From Rhodobacterales bacterium (lineage in GTDB: Bacteria; Pseudomonadota; Alphaproteobacteria; Rhodobacterales; Rhodobacteraceae), in NCBI GenBank assembly GCA_002748285.1, contig PDSA01000028.1:111455-175454 (forward strand): DNA of 64,000 bases, written 5' to 3'. The translations under genes and the position numbers were made by a program. This document shows positions 54,780 to 64,000 of this stretch, one piece after another; position 1 is the stretch's first letter; every line of letters starts with the position of its first letter. Under the pieces are notes generated by a model. It searched no databases. It worked only from the letters and a program-made list of their open reading frames with translations, and had not been told where the DNA came from.

Positions 54780-54828
54780 GTTTACCACCATTGCCCTCAA
54801 GCCAAATCTGTCACCCGCGCCAATCGGC

Positions 54829-55485
54829 TCAGGAATCGTCCAATGAGCCGCCCAGAACCACAATCAACTGAGAGGCGCGACTGCGCAAGCCCGTTGTCAC
54901 GTCCACATCGTTGAGAATATCCTTGAGCCGGGCAATCGCGGCTGGCTTGTCGCCCTGCTCGGCCTCAATCACCGCCAGCTGTTCTTCGGCCAGCAAACGA
55001 TAGGGCGAGCCCCCTTTCGCCAGAGCCGTCAGGCTTTCGCGCCGGGCCTCAAGCGGCATGTCGCTGCCGCGCAACAGAACCAGCTTCAGGCTGGCCAGAT
55101 CACGATAGGATTGGGGCAAGGTGGCATCGGAAATCACCGCATTCAGCGCCGAAGCCGCCGCATCGGAATTGCCATCGGTTTCGGCCTGCGCTGCGGTCAG
55201 CAAGGCAACCAGGGCCTGACTGTCAGCGCTATCGCCCTTAACATCCCCCAACGCGGCCAGCCTTGCGGCCGGGTCGTCAAGCTCTTCGGCCGCCAGCAGC
55301 TGATCGCCCAAACGCTGGGCCGCAGTACGCTCGCTGGCCTTGCGCCATTCATTATAGCTGGCCCCGCCCACAATCAGCAAAATCGCCACAATACCGATCC
55401 AGCCATATTTGCGCATCAGCGCAAACAGCTTGTCGCGGCGCACCTCTTCGGTGACCTCTTCGATAAAACTCTCTGTTTCGCTCAC
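54829..55485 (-). CDS. YfgM-like tetratricopeptide membrane protein
   Basis: 218 aa. Short cytoplasmic N-terminus (SFIEEVTEEVRRDKLFALMRKYG), one TM helix (WIGIVAILLIVGGASY), then helical TPR-type repeats in the periplasm. YfgM contacts the Sec translocon and periplasmic chaperones. Operon with the BamB-like gene, 49 bp ahead of it. Confidence 0.85.
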   Translation of the reverse strand: MSETESFIEEVTEEVRRDKLFALMRKYGWIGIVAILLIVGGASYNEWRKASERTAAQRLGDQLLAAEELDDPAARLAALGDVKGDSADSQALVALLTAAQAETDGNSDAAASALNAVISDATLPQSYRDLASLKLVLLRGSDMPLEARRESLTALAKGGSPYRLLAEEQLAVIEAEQGDKPAAIARLKDILNDVDVTTGLRSRASQLIVVLGGSLDDS

Positions 55486-55716
55486 TTTTCACCCCTGACA
55501 TAGCTTCCCGGGCGCATCCCTGCCGCGCCGCTTTGGTTTGACCCGTCTTAGCGCATTGCAACAGCATTTGCCAAGAGCATGTTCACATTGTTAACATCCT
55601 TTCCTATATAGAGAAAAACAATTCCAGCTTGCCTTTGGAAGCAAACCTTATAGTTTGCCCCCAGCCAGCCAGAGCCCGCAACCGCCAACAAACCACAACC
55701 GAATGAGGGATTTAAA

Positions 55717-56982
55717 ATGAAAATCACCCCGATCATCATCGCCTTGTTCGTGTCCGCCTTTTTGTATCTGATGGTGTTTGAACGCGAGCGGCTGCTGGAA
55801 TTTGCCGCTGTGCCGATGGAGTCAGAGGATGCGGCGGCGCAGGCTGATACAGGGCAAAAAGCGCCCGATCTGATTTCGGTAATCGCCACCCCTTCCAAGG
55901 CCCAACCGACCCAGAGCGCGATTGTGCTGCGCGGGCGCACCGAGGCGGATCGTCAGGTGGTGGTGCGGGCGGAAACCTCGGGCAAGGTGGTGTCAGAACC
56001 CCGGCGCAAGGGGGCGCGTGTCAAGACCGGTGAAACCCTGTGCCAGTTGGATCGCGGCACCCGGGATTCATCGCTGGCGCAGGCCAAAGCCCAGCTGATC
56101 GGTGCCCAGTCCACCCTGCCCGAAGCCCGGGCCCGCATGGCACAGGCCAAGGCGCAAATGGCCGGGGCCGAAGCCGCGCTGGCCGAAGCGCAGATCAACG
56201 AAAACGCCGCCCGGAAGCTGAAAGAAGGCGGCTTTGCCTCGGAAACCCGGCTGGCTTCGGCCACTGCCGCGCTGCAACAGGCGCGTTCGGGCATTGAGAC
56301 CGCCAATGCGGCACATCAATCAGCCCTCGCCGCCGCACAATCGGCCAGCGCCAGCATTGAGGCCGCCAAAGCTGCGGTGGCCGCCATTGAGCAAGACATC
56401 GAAAACCTGTCGATCAAAGCCCCCTTTGCCGGGTTGCTGGAAACCGACACCGCCGAGCTGGGCGCTCTGTTGCAGCCCGGCGCCCCCTGTGCCACGGTGA
56501 TTCAGCTGAACCCCATCAAACTGGTCGGCTTTGCCCCGGAAACCGCGATTGACAAACTCAGCCTGGGCGCAACCGCCGGAGCGCGCACCGCAACCGGGCG
56601 CGAGGTGAGCGGTAAGATCACCTTTGTGTCGCATTCCGCCGATCTGATGACCCGCACCTTTCGGGTGGAAGTCGAAGTGCCCAACCCCGATCTGACCATC
56701 CGCGATGGCCAATCGGTCGAGATCCTGATCCTGACCCCCGATGACGAAGCGCATCTGTTGCCGCAATCGGCGCTGACGCTCAATGATCACGGCGATCTGG
56801 GTGTGCGTTTCGTCGGCCCCGGTGATGTGGTCGATTTCGCCCCGGTTCGCATTTTGCGCGACAGTCTGGATGGTGTCTGGGTGTCCGGCCTGCCCGATCA
56901 GGTCAATGTGATTACCGCCGGGCATGAATATGTCACCAAAGGCGTCAAAGTGGCCGTGACCTATCAAGAGGCCAGCCAATGA
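55717..56982 (+). CDS. RND efflux periplasmic adaptor
   Basis: 421 aa membrane-fusion protein. N-terminal TM/signal anchor (ITPIIIALFVSAFLYLMVF), then barrel-sandwich halves (VVRAETSGKVVSEPRRKGARVKTGETLCQLDRG; LSIKAPFAGLLETDTAELGALLQPG), a long Ala-rich coiled-coil hairpin (~125-230) and a beta-barrel with C-terminal domain. 4-bp overlap with the pump gene. Substrate unknown; no TolC-type channel gene adjacent. Confidence 0.9.
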   Translation: MKITPIIIALFVSAFLYLMVFERERLLEFAAVPMESEDAAAQADTGQKAPDLISVIATPSKAQPTQSAIVLRGRTEADRQVVVRAETSGKVVSEPRRKGARVKTGETLCQLDRGTRDSSLAQAKAQLIGAQSTLPEARARMAQAKAQMAGAEAALAEAQINENAARKLKEGGFASETRLASATAALQQARSGIETANAAHQSALAAAQSASASIEAAKAAVAAIEQDIENLSIKAPFAGLLETDTAELGALLQPGAPCATVIQLNPIKLVGFAPETAIDKLSLGATAGARTATGREVSGKITFVSHSADLMTRTFRVEVEVPNPDLTIRDGQSVEILILTPDDEAHLLPQSALTLNDHGDLGVRFVGPGDVVDFAPVRILRDSLDGVWVSGLPDQVNVITAGHEYVTKGVKVAVTYQEASQ

Positions 56983-59900
56983 TCCGCATCGTCGACTGGG
57001 CCGCCGCCCATGCCCGCATGGTGATGGCGTTTATCATTCTGTCTCTGGCGGCGGGGGCCATAGCCTATGTCAACCTGCCCAAAGAGGGCGAACCGGATAT
57101 CGAAATCCCGGTTCTGATCGTTTCGGTCCCCTTCCCCGGCATCTCGGCCTCAGATTCGGAAAAGCTGCTGGTCAAGCCGATGGAAAACACGCTGGCCGAT
57201 CTGGACGGGCTCAAAGAAATGAGCGCCACCTCGGTGGATAATTACGCTGTTGTGGTGATGGAGTTTGATTTCGGCTGGAACAAGACCGAGATCATCGCCG
57301 ATGTGCGCGACAAGATGAACAATGTCGAGGCCGAATTCCCTGCCGGGGCCGATAAATACCATATTTCCGAGTTCAATTTCTCGGAGTTTCCGATCATCAT
57401 CGTCAATTTGACGGGCAACCTGCCCGAGCGTACCTTGCTGCGGCTGGCCAAGGCTTTGCAAGACCGGCTCGAGGGGTTGGAGGCGGTGCTGGACGCGGTG
57501 CTGACCGGGCATCGGGATGAGATGGTCGAGGTGCTGATCGACCCGCTGCGGCTCGAGGCTTATAACGTCACCGCCATTGATCTGATCAATGCTGTGGTCA
57601 ACAACAACCAGCTGATCGCCGCCGGAGAAATCGAGAGCGAAACCGGGACGTTTTCGATCAAGATTCCATCCTCCTTCGAGGATACTCAGGATATTTACGA
57701 CCTTCCGATCAGAACCAATGGCGACCGCATCGTCACCCTGGGCGATCTGGCCGAGATTCGCCTCACCTTTGAAGACCGCCGCGGGGTGGCCCGCTTTAAT
57801 GGCGAAAACACGGTGGCGATTCAGGTTTCCAAACGCAAGGGCTATAACATCATCGACACCGCCGATCTGATCCGCGAGGTGGTGGCCCAAGAGCGCGCCA
57901 TGTGGCCGCCCGAGCTGCAAAGCGCCGTCACGGTGGGCACCTCTAACGATCAGTCCAACGAAGTCAAAAGCATGGTGGCACAGCTTGAAAGCTCGGTGCT
58001 GACGGCGATTTCGCTGGTGATGGTGGTGATTTTGGCCACCCTTGGCACCCGCCCGGCGCTGCTGGTGGGCTTTGCGATTCCCACCTCATTCCTGCTGTGC
58101 TTTGTGCTGCTGGCGCTGATGGGGGTGGCGATTTCCAACATCGTGATGTTCGGGCTGATCCTGGCCGTTGGGATGCTGGTGGATGGGGCGATTGTGGTTG
58201 TGGAATATGCCGATCGGCGCATCCGCGAGGGCATGGGGCCGATGCATGCCTATGTCGCCGCCGCCAAGCGGATGTTCTGGCCGATCGTGTCCTCGACGGC
58301 CACCACGCTATGCGCCTTTTTGCCGATGCTGTTCTGGCCGGGCATTCCGGGGCAATTCATGGGGATGCTGCCGGTCACACTGATTTTCGTGCTGTCAGCC
58401 TCGCTGGTGGTGGCGTTGATTTATTTGCCGGTGATGGGCGGAGTCACCGGGCGATTTTCCCGCGCCCTGCATCACGGGGCCGAGCTGCTGCGGCCTCTGC
58501 CTTGGCTGGTGCGGCTGGTGCTGGCAGCACTTGCGCTCTATCTGATTTTCGTCGGTGCCATGCTGGGGCTGAACCCGCATTATATCCCGCCATTCGGAGC
58601 CCTTCTGGCCCCGCTGAAAACCAGCTTTGCCGGCACGGCGGTGGCCGGAGCCTTACAGGCCGTGCCTTTCCTGCTGGCCGCCATACTGGGAGCGATGGCC
58701 ATGGACGCCGTCAAGCCCCGGCACAAAGCCAAACGCCTGAAGGCCGGCTATCGGCGCACCCCCTTTGGCTGGCTGATCCGCACCATCACCGGCAACCCGA
58801 TTTTGCCGCTGCTGACGGTTGCTCTGGTGATCGGCTTTGTCATCACCGTGATCAGCGTCTTTACCAAGAACAACAACGGGGTTGAGTTTTTCATCAGCAC
58901 CGAACCGGAACGCGCCATCATCTATGTGCAGCAACGCGGCAACCTGTCGCTGGCGGAAAAAGACGCCGCTGTGGCGCAGGTTGAGCAAATCGCGCTGAAT
59001 ACCGAAGGCATCCGCAGCACCTTTGCCTTTGCCGGTGCGGGGGGGCTGAACCAGAATACCGGCGGCAAAAACCGGCCTCTGGACAGTATCGGCCAGGTGC
59101 AGATCGAACTCACCCCCTGGCAGGACCGCAAGGGCAACCCGGCGCTGAGCGGCAATGCGGTGATGAAAACCTTGCGGGATCAGCTGGCCCAACTGCCCGC
59201 GATACAAACCGAAGTTTTCGAATTCAGCGGCGGGCCGGCGGATGCCAAGCCGGTCAATCTGCGCCTGAAGGGCACCAATTGGGATGATCTGAAACAGGCT
59301 GCACAGATCGCGCGGGCCAAGTTTGAACAGACCCGCGGGCTAAAAGATATCGAAGACACCCGCCCCCTGCCCGGCATTGACTGGAAGATTGACGTCGATG
59401 TGGAAAAAGCCGGCCGTTATGGCGCGGATGTGCGCACCGTGGGGGCGATGGTGCAGCTGATCACCCGGGGGATATTGCTGGATACGATGCGGGTTGACAG
59501 CTCGGATGATGAAATCGAAATCCGGGTGCGGCTGCCGGAACAAGACCGGCTGCTGTCAACGCTAGACAATCTGCGGGTGCGCACCCGCGATGGGCTGGTG
59601 CCTTTGTCCAATTTCATCACCCGCACGGCGGTGAAAAAGCAGGGCCAGATCAGCCGGGTCGACAAGCGCCGCCATTTTGACGTCAAGGCCGCGGTGGAAA
59701 CCGGGCTGAGCAAAACCGTCACCGATGAGGATGGCAACAGCCGCGAGGTTGTGATCAACCCCAATGAGCGGATCGAGACCCTGACCCAATGGCTTGAGGC
59801 CGAAAACCCTTTCCCGCCGGGCATCAGCTGGGAATGGAGCGGGGATAACGAAAATCAGGAGGAATCTGCGGAATTTCTCAGCAAAGCCTTTCTGGGCGCG

Positions 59901-60671
59901 TTGGGGCTGATGTTTGTGATCCTGCTGGCGCAGTTCAACAGCTTTTACAATGCGGTGCTGGTGCTGCTGGCGGTGGTGCTGTCGACCACCGGGGTGCTGC
60001 TGGGGATGTTGGTGATGGATCAGGCCTTTTCGGTGATCATGACCGGCACCGGGATCGTGGCGCTGGCCGGAATTGTGGTGAACAACAATATCGTGCTGAT
60101 CGACACTTATAACGAATATTCCAGCTATATGCCCCGGCTCGAGGCCATCGCCCGCACCGCGCAATCGCGGCTGCGTCCGGTGTTGCTGACCACGGTCACC
60201 ACCATGGCCGGGCTGGCACCGATGATGCTGGGACTATCGCTGGATTTCTTTGCTGGCGGCTATACGCTGAACAATCCAACGGCGCTGTGGTGGATTCAGC
60301 TGGCCACGGCGATTGTGTTTGGTCTGGGGATTTCGACCATGCTGACACTGGTGTTTACGCCCTCGATGCTGGCGATCCGGGTGTGGCTGTCGGTGGGGGC
60401 GTATAAATCGCTGAACGGGTTAAAGATCCTGTCCTTTGGCCGCAACAGCCAGGCGGCGCGGGATTGGGCGCTGAACCGGGCCGGGCGCAAGGTCAAGCTG
60501 CCGGATCTGGTCTGGGGCGAAGAGCGCTTTGATGCGCCCCCTGCCCCCGAACAAGCCGAGGAAGAGGCGCACGAGGATGTTCAGCTTGAAGCGTTGCAAA
60601 AGGTGGTGGAGAGCGCCAAACCGAAACAGCCCCCAACCGATGCGCCAGACGAGCCCAAAGCGGCCGAGTAG
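56979..60671 (+). CDS. RND-family efflux pump, inner-membrane transporter
   Basis: 1230 aa, longer than the ~1040 aa of AcrB. Twelve core helices with two large periplasmic loops. TM4 carries GMLVDGAIVVVEYADRRI: one of the two proton-relay Asp of AcrB is Gly here. Extra hydrophobic sequence (~490-610: LRPLPWLVRLVLAALALYLI and neighbours) adds probable TM segments between the two halves, and the last ~70 residues are an acidic, Pro/Glu-rich cytoplasmic tail. The second half (GIVALAGIVVNNNIVLID) is typical. Long divergent upstream gap (55486-55716) holds the promoter. Confidence 0.92.
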   Translation: MIRIVDWAAAHARMVMAFIILSLAAGAIAYVNLPKEGEPDIEIPVLIVSVPFPGISASDSEKLLVKPMENTLADLDGLKEMSATSVDNYAVVVMEFDFGWNKTEIIADVRDKMNNVEAEFPAGADKYHISEFNFSEFPIIIVNLTGNLPERTLLRLAKALQDRLEGLEAVLDAVLTGHRDEMVEVLIDPLRLEAYNVTAIDLINAVVNNNQLIAAGEIESETGTFSIKIPSSFEDTQDIYDLPIRTNGDRIVTLGDLAEIRLTFEDRRGVARFNGENTVAIQVSKRKGYNIIDTADLIREVVAQERAMWPPELQSAVTVGTSNDQSNEVKSMVAQLESSVLTAISLVMVVILATLGTRPALLVGFAIPTSFLLCFVLLALMGVAISNIVMFGLILAVGMLVDGAIVVVEYADRRIREGMGPMHAYVAAAKRMFWPIVSSTATTLCAFLPMLFWPGIPGQFMGMLPVTLIFVLSASLVVALIYLPVMGGVTGRFSRALHHGAELLRPLPWLVRLVLAALALYLIFVGAMLGLNPHYIPPFGALLAPLKTSFAGTAVAGALQAVPFLLAAILGAMAMDAVKPRHKAKRLKAGYRRTPFGWLIRTITGNPILPLLTVALVIGFVITVISVFTKNNNGVEFFISTEPERAIIYVQQRGNLSLAEKDAAVAQVEQIALNTEGIRSTFAFAGAGGLNQNTGGKNRPLDSIGQVQIELTPWQDRKGNPALSGNAVMKTLRDQLAQLPAIQTEVFEFSGGPADAKPVNLRLKGTNWDDLKQAAQIARAKFEQTRGLKDIEDTRPLPGIDWKIDVDVEKAGRYGADVRTVGAMVQLITRGILLDTMRVDSSDDEIEIRVRLPEQDRLLSTLDNLRVRTRDGLVPLSNFITRTAVKKQGQISRVDKRRHFDVKAAVETGLSKTVTDEDGNSREVVINPNERIETLTQWLEAENPFPPGISWEWSGDNENQEESAEFLSKAFLGALGLMFVILLAQFNSFYNAVLVLLAVVLSTTGVLLGMLVMDQAFSVIMTGTGIVALAGIVVNNNIVLIDTYNEYSSYMPRLEAIARTAQSRLRPVLLTTVTTMAGLAPMMLGLSLDFFAGGYTLNNPTALWWIQLATAIVFGLGISTMLTLVFTPSMLAIRVWLSVGAYKSLNGLKILSFGRNSQAARDWALNRAGRKVKLPDLVWGEERFDAPPAPEQAEEEAHEDVQLEALQKVVESAKPKQPPTDAPDEPKAAE

Positions 60672-60717
60672 GCTTTGGGGAGGCTCCGGCAGAATGCTAT
60701 GCGTCCCAGAACTGACC

Positions 60718-60772
60718 CGCCCGGCCGCTAGGCCGGGCTGCGCCTGCCTGCCCCCCGGCAGGCGCAATCACC
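60718..60772. repeat. Dispersed palindromic intergenic repeat, copy 4
   Basis: GGCCGGGCTGCGCCTGCC-TGCCCCCC-GGCAGGCGCA: a perfect 10-bp stem TGCGCCTGCC/GGCAGGCGCA, preceded by another small CCCGGCCGC...GGCCGGG hairpin. Best-formed member of the family, in the gap between convergent RND pump and comEC genes. Confidence 0.7.
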
Positions 60773-60845
60773 TTTTCAGCATTATGCAATGTGGTGGACT
60801 ATTCGCACCCCACGCTTGTCTATACGCCTCGCATAAGCGCCTCCC

Positions 60846-60866
60846 CAGACAGGCGCAGCCCGGCGT
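60846..60866. repeat. Dispersed palindromic intergenic repeat, copy 5 (inverted)
   Basis: AGACAGGCGCAGCCCGGCG, the reverse complement of the core CGCCGGGCTGCGCCTGTCT, about 100 bp from copy 4 in opposite orientation, so the two flank a 75-nt segment as a large inverted pair. Confidence 0.6.
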
Positions 60867-60892
60867 GTTTGACATTATGAGGCATTTTACAG

Positions 60893-62950
60893 TCACCACT
60901 CACGCCAATCCCCATACCACAGCCGTCTGCCCGTCAGATCATGGGCCGAGACCATCTGCACCCCCTCTCCCACCCGCCGGAACGCCACCGCTCCGGTGTC
61001 ACGCAGCTTGCGCGGGGTCAGGCTGCGACATGGCCCCTGAATCTCGGCTTTGAGCGACGTAATCACCCAATCAGAAACGGCGCAGGCCTGATCCAGCCGC
61101 CGCGCCGCCCCCCGCCCGCTGATATGGGCAAAACGCTGCCCGCCCAGCTCAAACCACAGCTGCCCCTTTTCGCCCGAAAACCCGCCGCGGGCAAAGGCTC
61201 GGGCCTGATCGGTGTCCCCATCGCCGTCATTTTCCAGCCAGCTTTGGGCGGCAAAGCCATCACCGCGCGGCTTGTTCAGGCTGCGGCCCTCCTCGCCCAG
61301 CACCCCGATCAGGCCACCTCCGGGCGCGATCAGCACCTCTGGGCGCTGGCTCTGACCCCACAGCCCCAGCCCCAGCAGCGCAACCGCAATCCCGGCAAAG
61401 CGCAGCCGCCCCTGCCACAGGATCAGCCACAGCATCCCCAGCGCCATCAGCGGCAACACCAGCGGCATTGGCATAACCACATGGCTGATCGCCCCCTGCA
61501 TCGACGCCACCCAATGCGCCACCGCCAAGATCCACATCGCCCCCCAGCCCACCAGGCTAAGCCCGACCCAGGCCAGCCCCAGCGGGTAAAGCAGCGCCGC
61601 CAGTACCGCAGCCGGGATCACCAGCACCCCCATCAGCGGCACGGTCAGCATATTGGCCAGCACGCCGTAATGGGCCAGCTGGTTGAAATGCGCCGCCGCC
61701 ACCGGGGCCGTGGCCGCGCCCGCCACGCAGGAGGACACCAACACCGTGAACACCGGTTGCAGCAGCTTTGGCATCCGGCCCCAAGGGTGATTGCTGAGCC
61801 ATGAAAACACCACCACCAGCGCGGTTGTGGCGGCAAAAGACATCTGGAAACCGGGGCCGGTGAGTGCTTCGGGTCGGCGGATCAGCACGATAATCGCCGC
61901 CAGCGCCACCGAACGTAAGCTGAGCGCCCGCCGGTTCAGCAAGATCGCCACCAGCATCACCGCAACCATGATAAAGGCGCGCTCGGTGGCGATGTTGCCC
62001 CCGGAAAGCAGCAGGTAAAACCCGGCAACCACCAGCGCCCCGAGGGCGGCGATTTTCCGGGTCGGCCAGCGCAAATTCAGCCCCGGCACCAGCGCAAGCC
62101 CATAGCGCAGCGCGGTAAACACGAATGTGGTCAGCAGCCCCATATGCAGCCCGGAAATTGCCAGCAAATGCGCCAGATTACTGGCCCGCAGATCGCGCAA
62201 CACCGATTGGCGCATCCCTGAACGATCGCCGGTGGTGATGGCGGCGGCAAAGGCTCCGGCATCCCCGGGCACGATGTTTTGCACGCCGGCGGAAACTGCC
62301 ATGCGCAGCTGATTGACCAACAGGCGGGTTTGCCCCGGCCGGGCCGGTTCCAGCAACAGCAGCGGCACCCGGCTGTAGCCCACCGCTCCGATTTGCTGGA
62401 ACCACGCCATGCGTCTGAAATCAAACCCGCCCGGCTCGGCCGGCCCCTGCGGCGGCGACAGATGGCCGGTGGTCATCACCACCATGCCCAGTTCCGGCGT
62501 GATGAACTCCCGCGGGGCGTGCAGCGAAATCCGCACCCGCTCGGGCCGGCGATTTACCGCGGTGTTTCGCAGCACCACCTGATCCAGCGTCAGCCGCATC
62601 TTGTCACTGGACGAGCGGTCAATTTTCACCACCCGCCCCTGAATCGGCCCGTAATAGCTGTAGCTGATCACAGGGGCCGCCAGCAGATGCGCACGCGCCC
62701 CGGCCAGCAGGAGGCCGATCAGCACCATGACCAAAGCAATGAACACCGGCTGCCATAGCACGCTGAGCCACCGCGCCGCCGCCAGCAGCGCCAGCACCGC
62801 GATGCCGATCACCGCATAGGCCGCCGCGCCCGGCTCGACGGGTAAATCAAAGTAAAGGCCGATGCCAAGCGCCAGCAACACCGGCACCCAGATGAACAGA
62901 TGCCCGCGTTGGCTCTGTAACAGTGCAATCGGATTGGCCAGACTTTGCAC
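60893..62950 (-). CDS. comEC: ComEC/Rec2-family competence membrane protein
   Basis: 685 aa. N-terminal helices, DUF4131-type region, then the Competence domain (~220-500) with the diagnostic HLLAISGLHMGLL and TERAFIMVAVMLVAILLNRRAL. The C-terminal third carries a shortened region (~560-685) in place of the full metallo-beta-lactamase domain of ComEC from naturally competent bacteria; no HxHxDH is visible. Likely forms the inner-membrane DNA channel. Divergent from gltX by 76 bp, as in related genomes. Confidence 0.9.
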   Translation of the reverse strand: MQSLANPIALLQSQRGHLFIWVPVLLALGIGLYFDLPVEPGAAAYAVIGIAVLALLAAARWLSVLWQPVFIALVMVLIGLLLAGARAHLLAAPVISYSYYGPIQGRVVKIDRSSSDKMRLTLDQVVLRNTAVNRRPERVRISLHAPREFITPELGMVVMTTGHLSPPQGPAEPGGFDFRRMAWFQQIGAVGYSRVPLLLLEPARPGQTRLLVNQLRMAVSAGVQNIVPGDAGAFAAAITTGDRSGMRQSVLRDLRASNLAHLLAISGLHMGLLTTFVFTALRYGLALVPGLNLRWPTRKIAALGALVVAGFYLLLSGGNIATERAFIMVAVMLVAILLNRRALSLRSVALAAIIVLIRRPEALTGPGFQMSFAATTALVVVFSWLSNHPWGRMPKLLQPVFTVLVSSCVAGAATAPVAAAHFNQLAHYGVLANMLTVPLMGVLVIPAAVLAALLYPLGLAWVGLSLVGWGAMWILAVAHWVASMQGAISHVVMPMPLVLPLMALGMLWLILWQGRLRFAGIAVALLGLGLWGQSQRPEVLIAPGGGLIGVLGEEGRSLNKPRGDGFAAQSWLENDGDGDTDQARAFARGGFSGEKGQLWFELGGQRFAHISGRGAARRLDQACAVSDWVITSLKAEIQGPCRSLTPRKLRDTGAVAFRRVGEGVQMVSAHDLTGRRLWYGDWREW

Positions 62951-63026
62951 TCTTGTTCTTGCCCCTCCTCGGCATTAAGACAGCCTTAACATTATTCCCC
63001 ATACGGTTTCCAAAAGGTTAACATCC

Positions 63027-64000
63027 ATGACAAACCCTGTTGTCACCCGCTTTGCGCCCTCGCCCACCGGCTATCTGCATATTGGCGGCGCCAGAACCGC
63101 GCTGTTCAACTGGCTGTTTGCCCGCCACCATGGCGGCCAGTTCCGTCTGCGGATCGAAGACACCGACCGGGCGCGCTCAACGCCTGAGGCTTCTGAGGCC
63201 ATTTTGCGCGGTATGCGCTGGCTGGGGCTGGAGCATGACGGTGATGTGGTCAGCCAGTTCGCCCGCGCCGAGCGCCACGCCGAGGTTGCCCATCAGATGC
63301 TGGACAGCGGCCATGCCTATAAATGTTTCGCCACGCAGGACGACATCGCCGCCTTTCGCGAGCAAGCCCGGGCCGAGGGCAAATCCACCCTGTTCATCAG
63401 CCCCTGGCGCGATGCCGACCCGGCGGATCACCCGGATGCGCCCTTTGTCATTCGTCTGAAAGCGCCGCAAACCGGGCAGACGGTGATTGACGATCAAGTG
63501 CAGGGCAAGGTGACGTTTCAGAACGATCAGCTGGACGATATGATCTGCCTGCGTTCGGATGGCACTCCGACCTATATGCTGGCGGTGGTGGTAGATGACC
63601 ACGATATGGGTGTGACCCATGTGATCCGTGGTGATGATCATCTGAACAATGCCGCGCGGCAGACTCTGGTCTATCAGGCGATGGGCTGGGACATTCCGAT
63701 CTGGGCGCATATCCCGCTGATCCACGGCCCGGATGGCAAAAAGCTGTCCAAACGCCACGGGGCGCTGGGGGTCGAGGAATATCAGGCCATGGGGTATCCG
63801 GCCGGTGCGATGCGCAACTATCTGGCCCGGCTGGGCTGGAGCCATGGGGATGATGAGTTCTTTAGCACTGAACAAGCGATTGAATGGTTTGATCTGGCCG
63901 GCATTGGCAAATCCGCCGCCCGGTTTGATTTCAAAAAGCTTGACCATCTGAGCGGGCAGCATATCGCGGCCAGTGACGATGCCGATCTGCTGGAGCAACT
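63027..64000 (+). CDS. gltX: Glutamate-tRNA ligase (3' end outside window)
   Basis: Open from ATG 63027 to the window edge (324 codons seen, family ~465-480). Class I synthetase signatures: HIGH-type motif [21 protein letters not shown] and the KMSKS-type motif [13 protein letters not shown]. Also [31 protein letters not shown]. Alphaproteobacteria often carry two gltX genes, and this one may be discriminating or the Gln-charging type; the sequence alone does not decide. Confidence 0.95.
   Translation, partial: MTNPVVTRFAPSPTGYLHIGGARTALFNWLFARHHGGQFRLRIEDTDRARSTPEASEAILRGMRWLGLEHDGDVVSQFARAERHAEVAHQMLDSGHAYKCFATQDDIAAFREQARAEGKSTLFISPWRDADPADHPDAPFVIRLKAPQTGQTVIDDQVQGKVTFQNDQLDDMICLRSDGTPTYMLAVVVDDHDMGVTHVIRGDDHLNNAARQTLVYQAMGWDIPIWAHIPLIHGPDGKKLSKRHGALGVEEYQAMGYPAGAMRNYLARLGWSHGDDEFFSTEQAIEWFDLAGIGKSAARFDFKKLDHLSGQHIAASDDADLLEQ

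Noticed and set aside
1..64000. CRISPR array, prophage or rRNA operon
   Set aside because: No regularly spaced repeats, no phage structural genes and no rRNA sequence seen anywhere in the window.

Overview
The window looks like chromosome of an alphaproteobacterium of the Rhodobacteraceae (marine Roseobacter-type). Evidence: ribosomal protein L21 carries the helix-hairpin-helix C-terminal extension seen in that family; there is a complete Na+-translocating NADH:quinone reductase (nqrABCDEF), a ccmABCDG cytochrome c maturation operon, an LpxI-type lipid A pathway, GC-rich sequence with short intergenic gaps, and the neighbourhoods yajC-secDF / serS and comEC / gltX.

Layout. 1-2.1 kb: rpmA (cut by the window edge), rplU and a secreted DUF2059 protein. 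2.1-4.4 kb: a tRNA-Ser that was used as an integration site at least twice; two decayed integrase genes remain, one split by an intact IS3-family element. 4.4-13 kb: an acetone-utilisation cluster on the minus strand (regulator acxR, then acxA, acxB, acxC) with a plus-strand acyl-CoA ligase and a thiolase remnant; acxB and acxC carry internal deletions that break the frame. 13.7-18.4 kb: a probable surface-lipoprotein export locus: a lipoprotein with RTX-like repeats, a Slam-type (DUF560) outer-membrane protein, and an OmpR-type response regulator with its kinase. 18.6-20.7 kb: a secreted von Willebrand A protein whose frame is broken by an exact 44-bp tandem duplication. 21-27.3 kb: envelope biogenesis (lpxB, lpxI, lpxA, fabZ, skp/ompH, bamA). 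27.5-31.2 kb: a 44-aa membrane peptide, an EnvZ-like kinase, a metallo-beta-lactamase-fold hydrolase and a nuclease-like pseudogene. 31.3-39.9 kb: tRNA-Asn, nqrA-F, a deleted apbE, nqrM, a small membrane protein and a CBS-domain protein. 40-42.6 kb: tungstate ABC transporter (tupBCA) and tRNA-Leu. 42.7-46.9 kb: a cysteine-rich repeat/YARHG protein and ccmABCDG. 47-51.6 kb: secF, secD, yajC and serS. 51.8-55.5 kb: der, a BamB-like PQQ lipoprotein and a YfgM-like protein. 55.7-64 kb: an RND efflux pair, comEC and the start of gltX.

How the parts fit. The acx cluster would turn acetone into acetoacetate, with the ligase and a thiolase (only its end survives) as possible downstream steps, but as written the carboxylase cannot be made whole. 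NQR needs ApbE to attach FMN to NqrB and NqrC and needs NqrM for maturation; nqrM is intact but apbE has lost an internal segment and its frame. The same kind of lesion (a clean loss of about 60-150 nt inside an otherwise conserved gene) occurs four times in three genes. It points either to real, recent gene decay or to an assembly fault, and must be settled before metabolic conclusions are drawn.

The most promising undescribed system is the lipoprotein / Slam-like / two-component locus at 13.7-18.4 kb. A dispersed GC-rich palindromic repeat occurs in at least four intergenic gaps between 40 and 61 kb.
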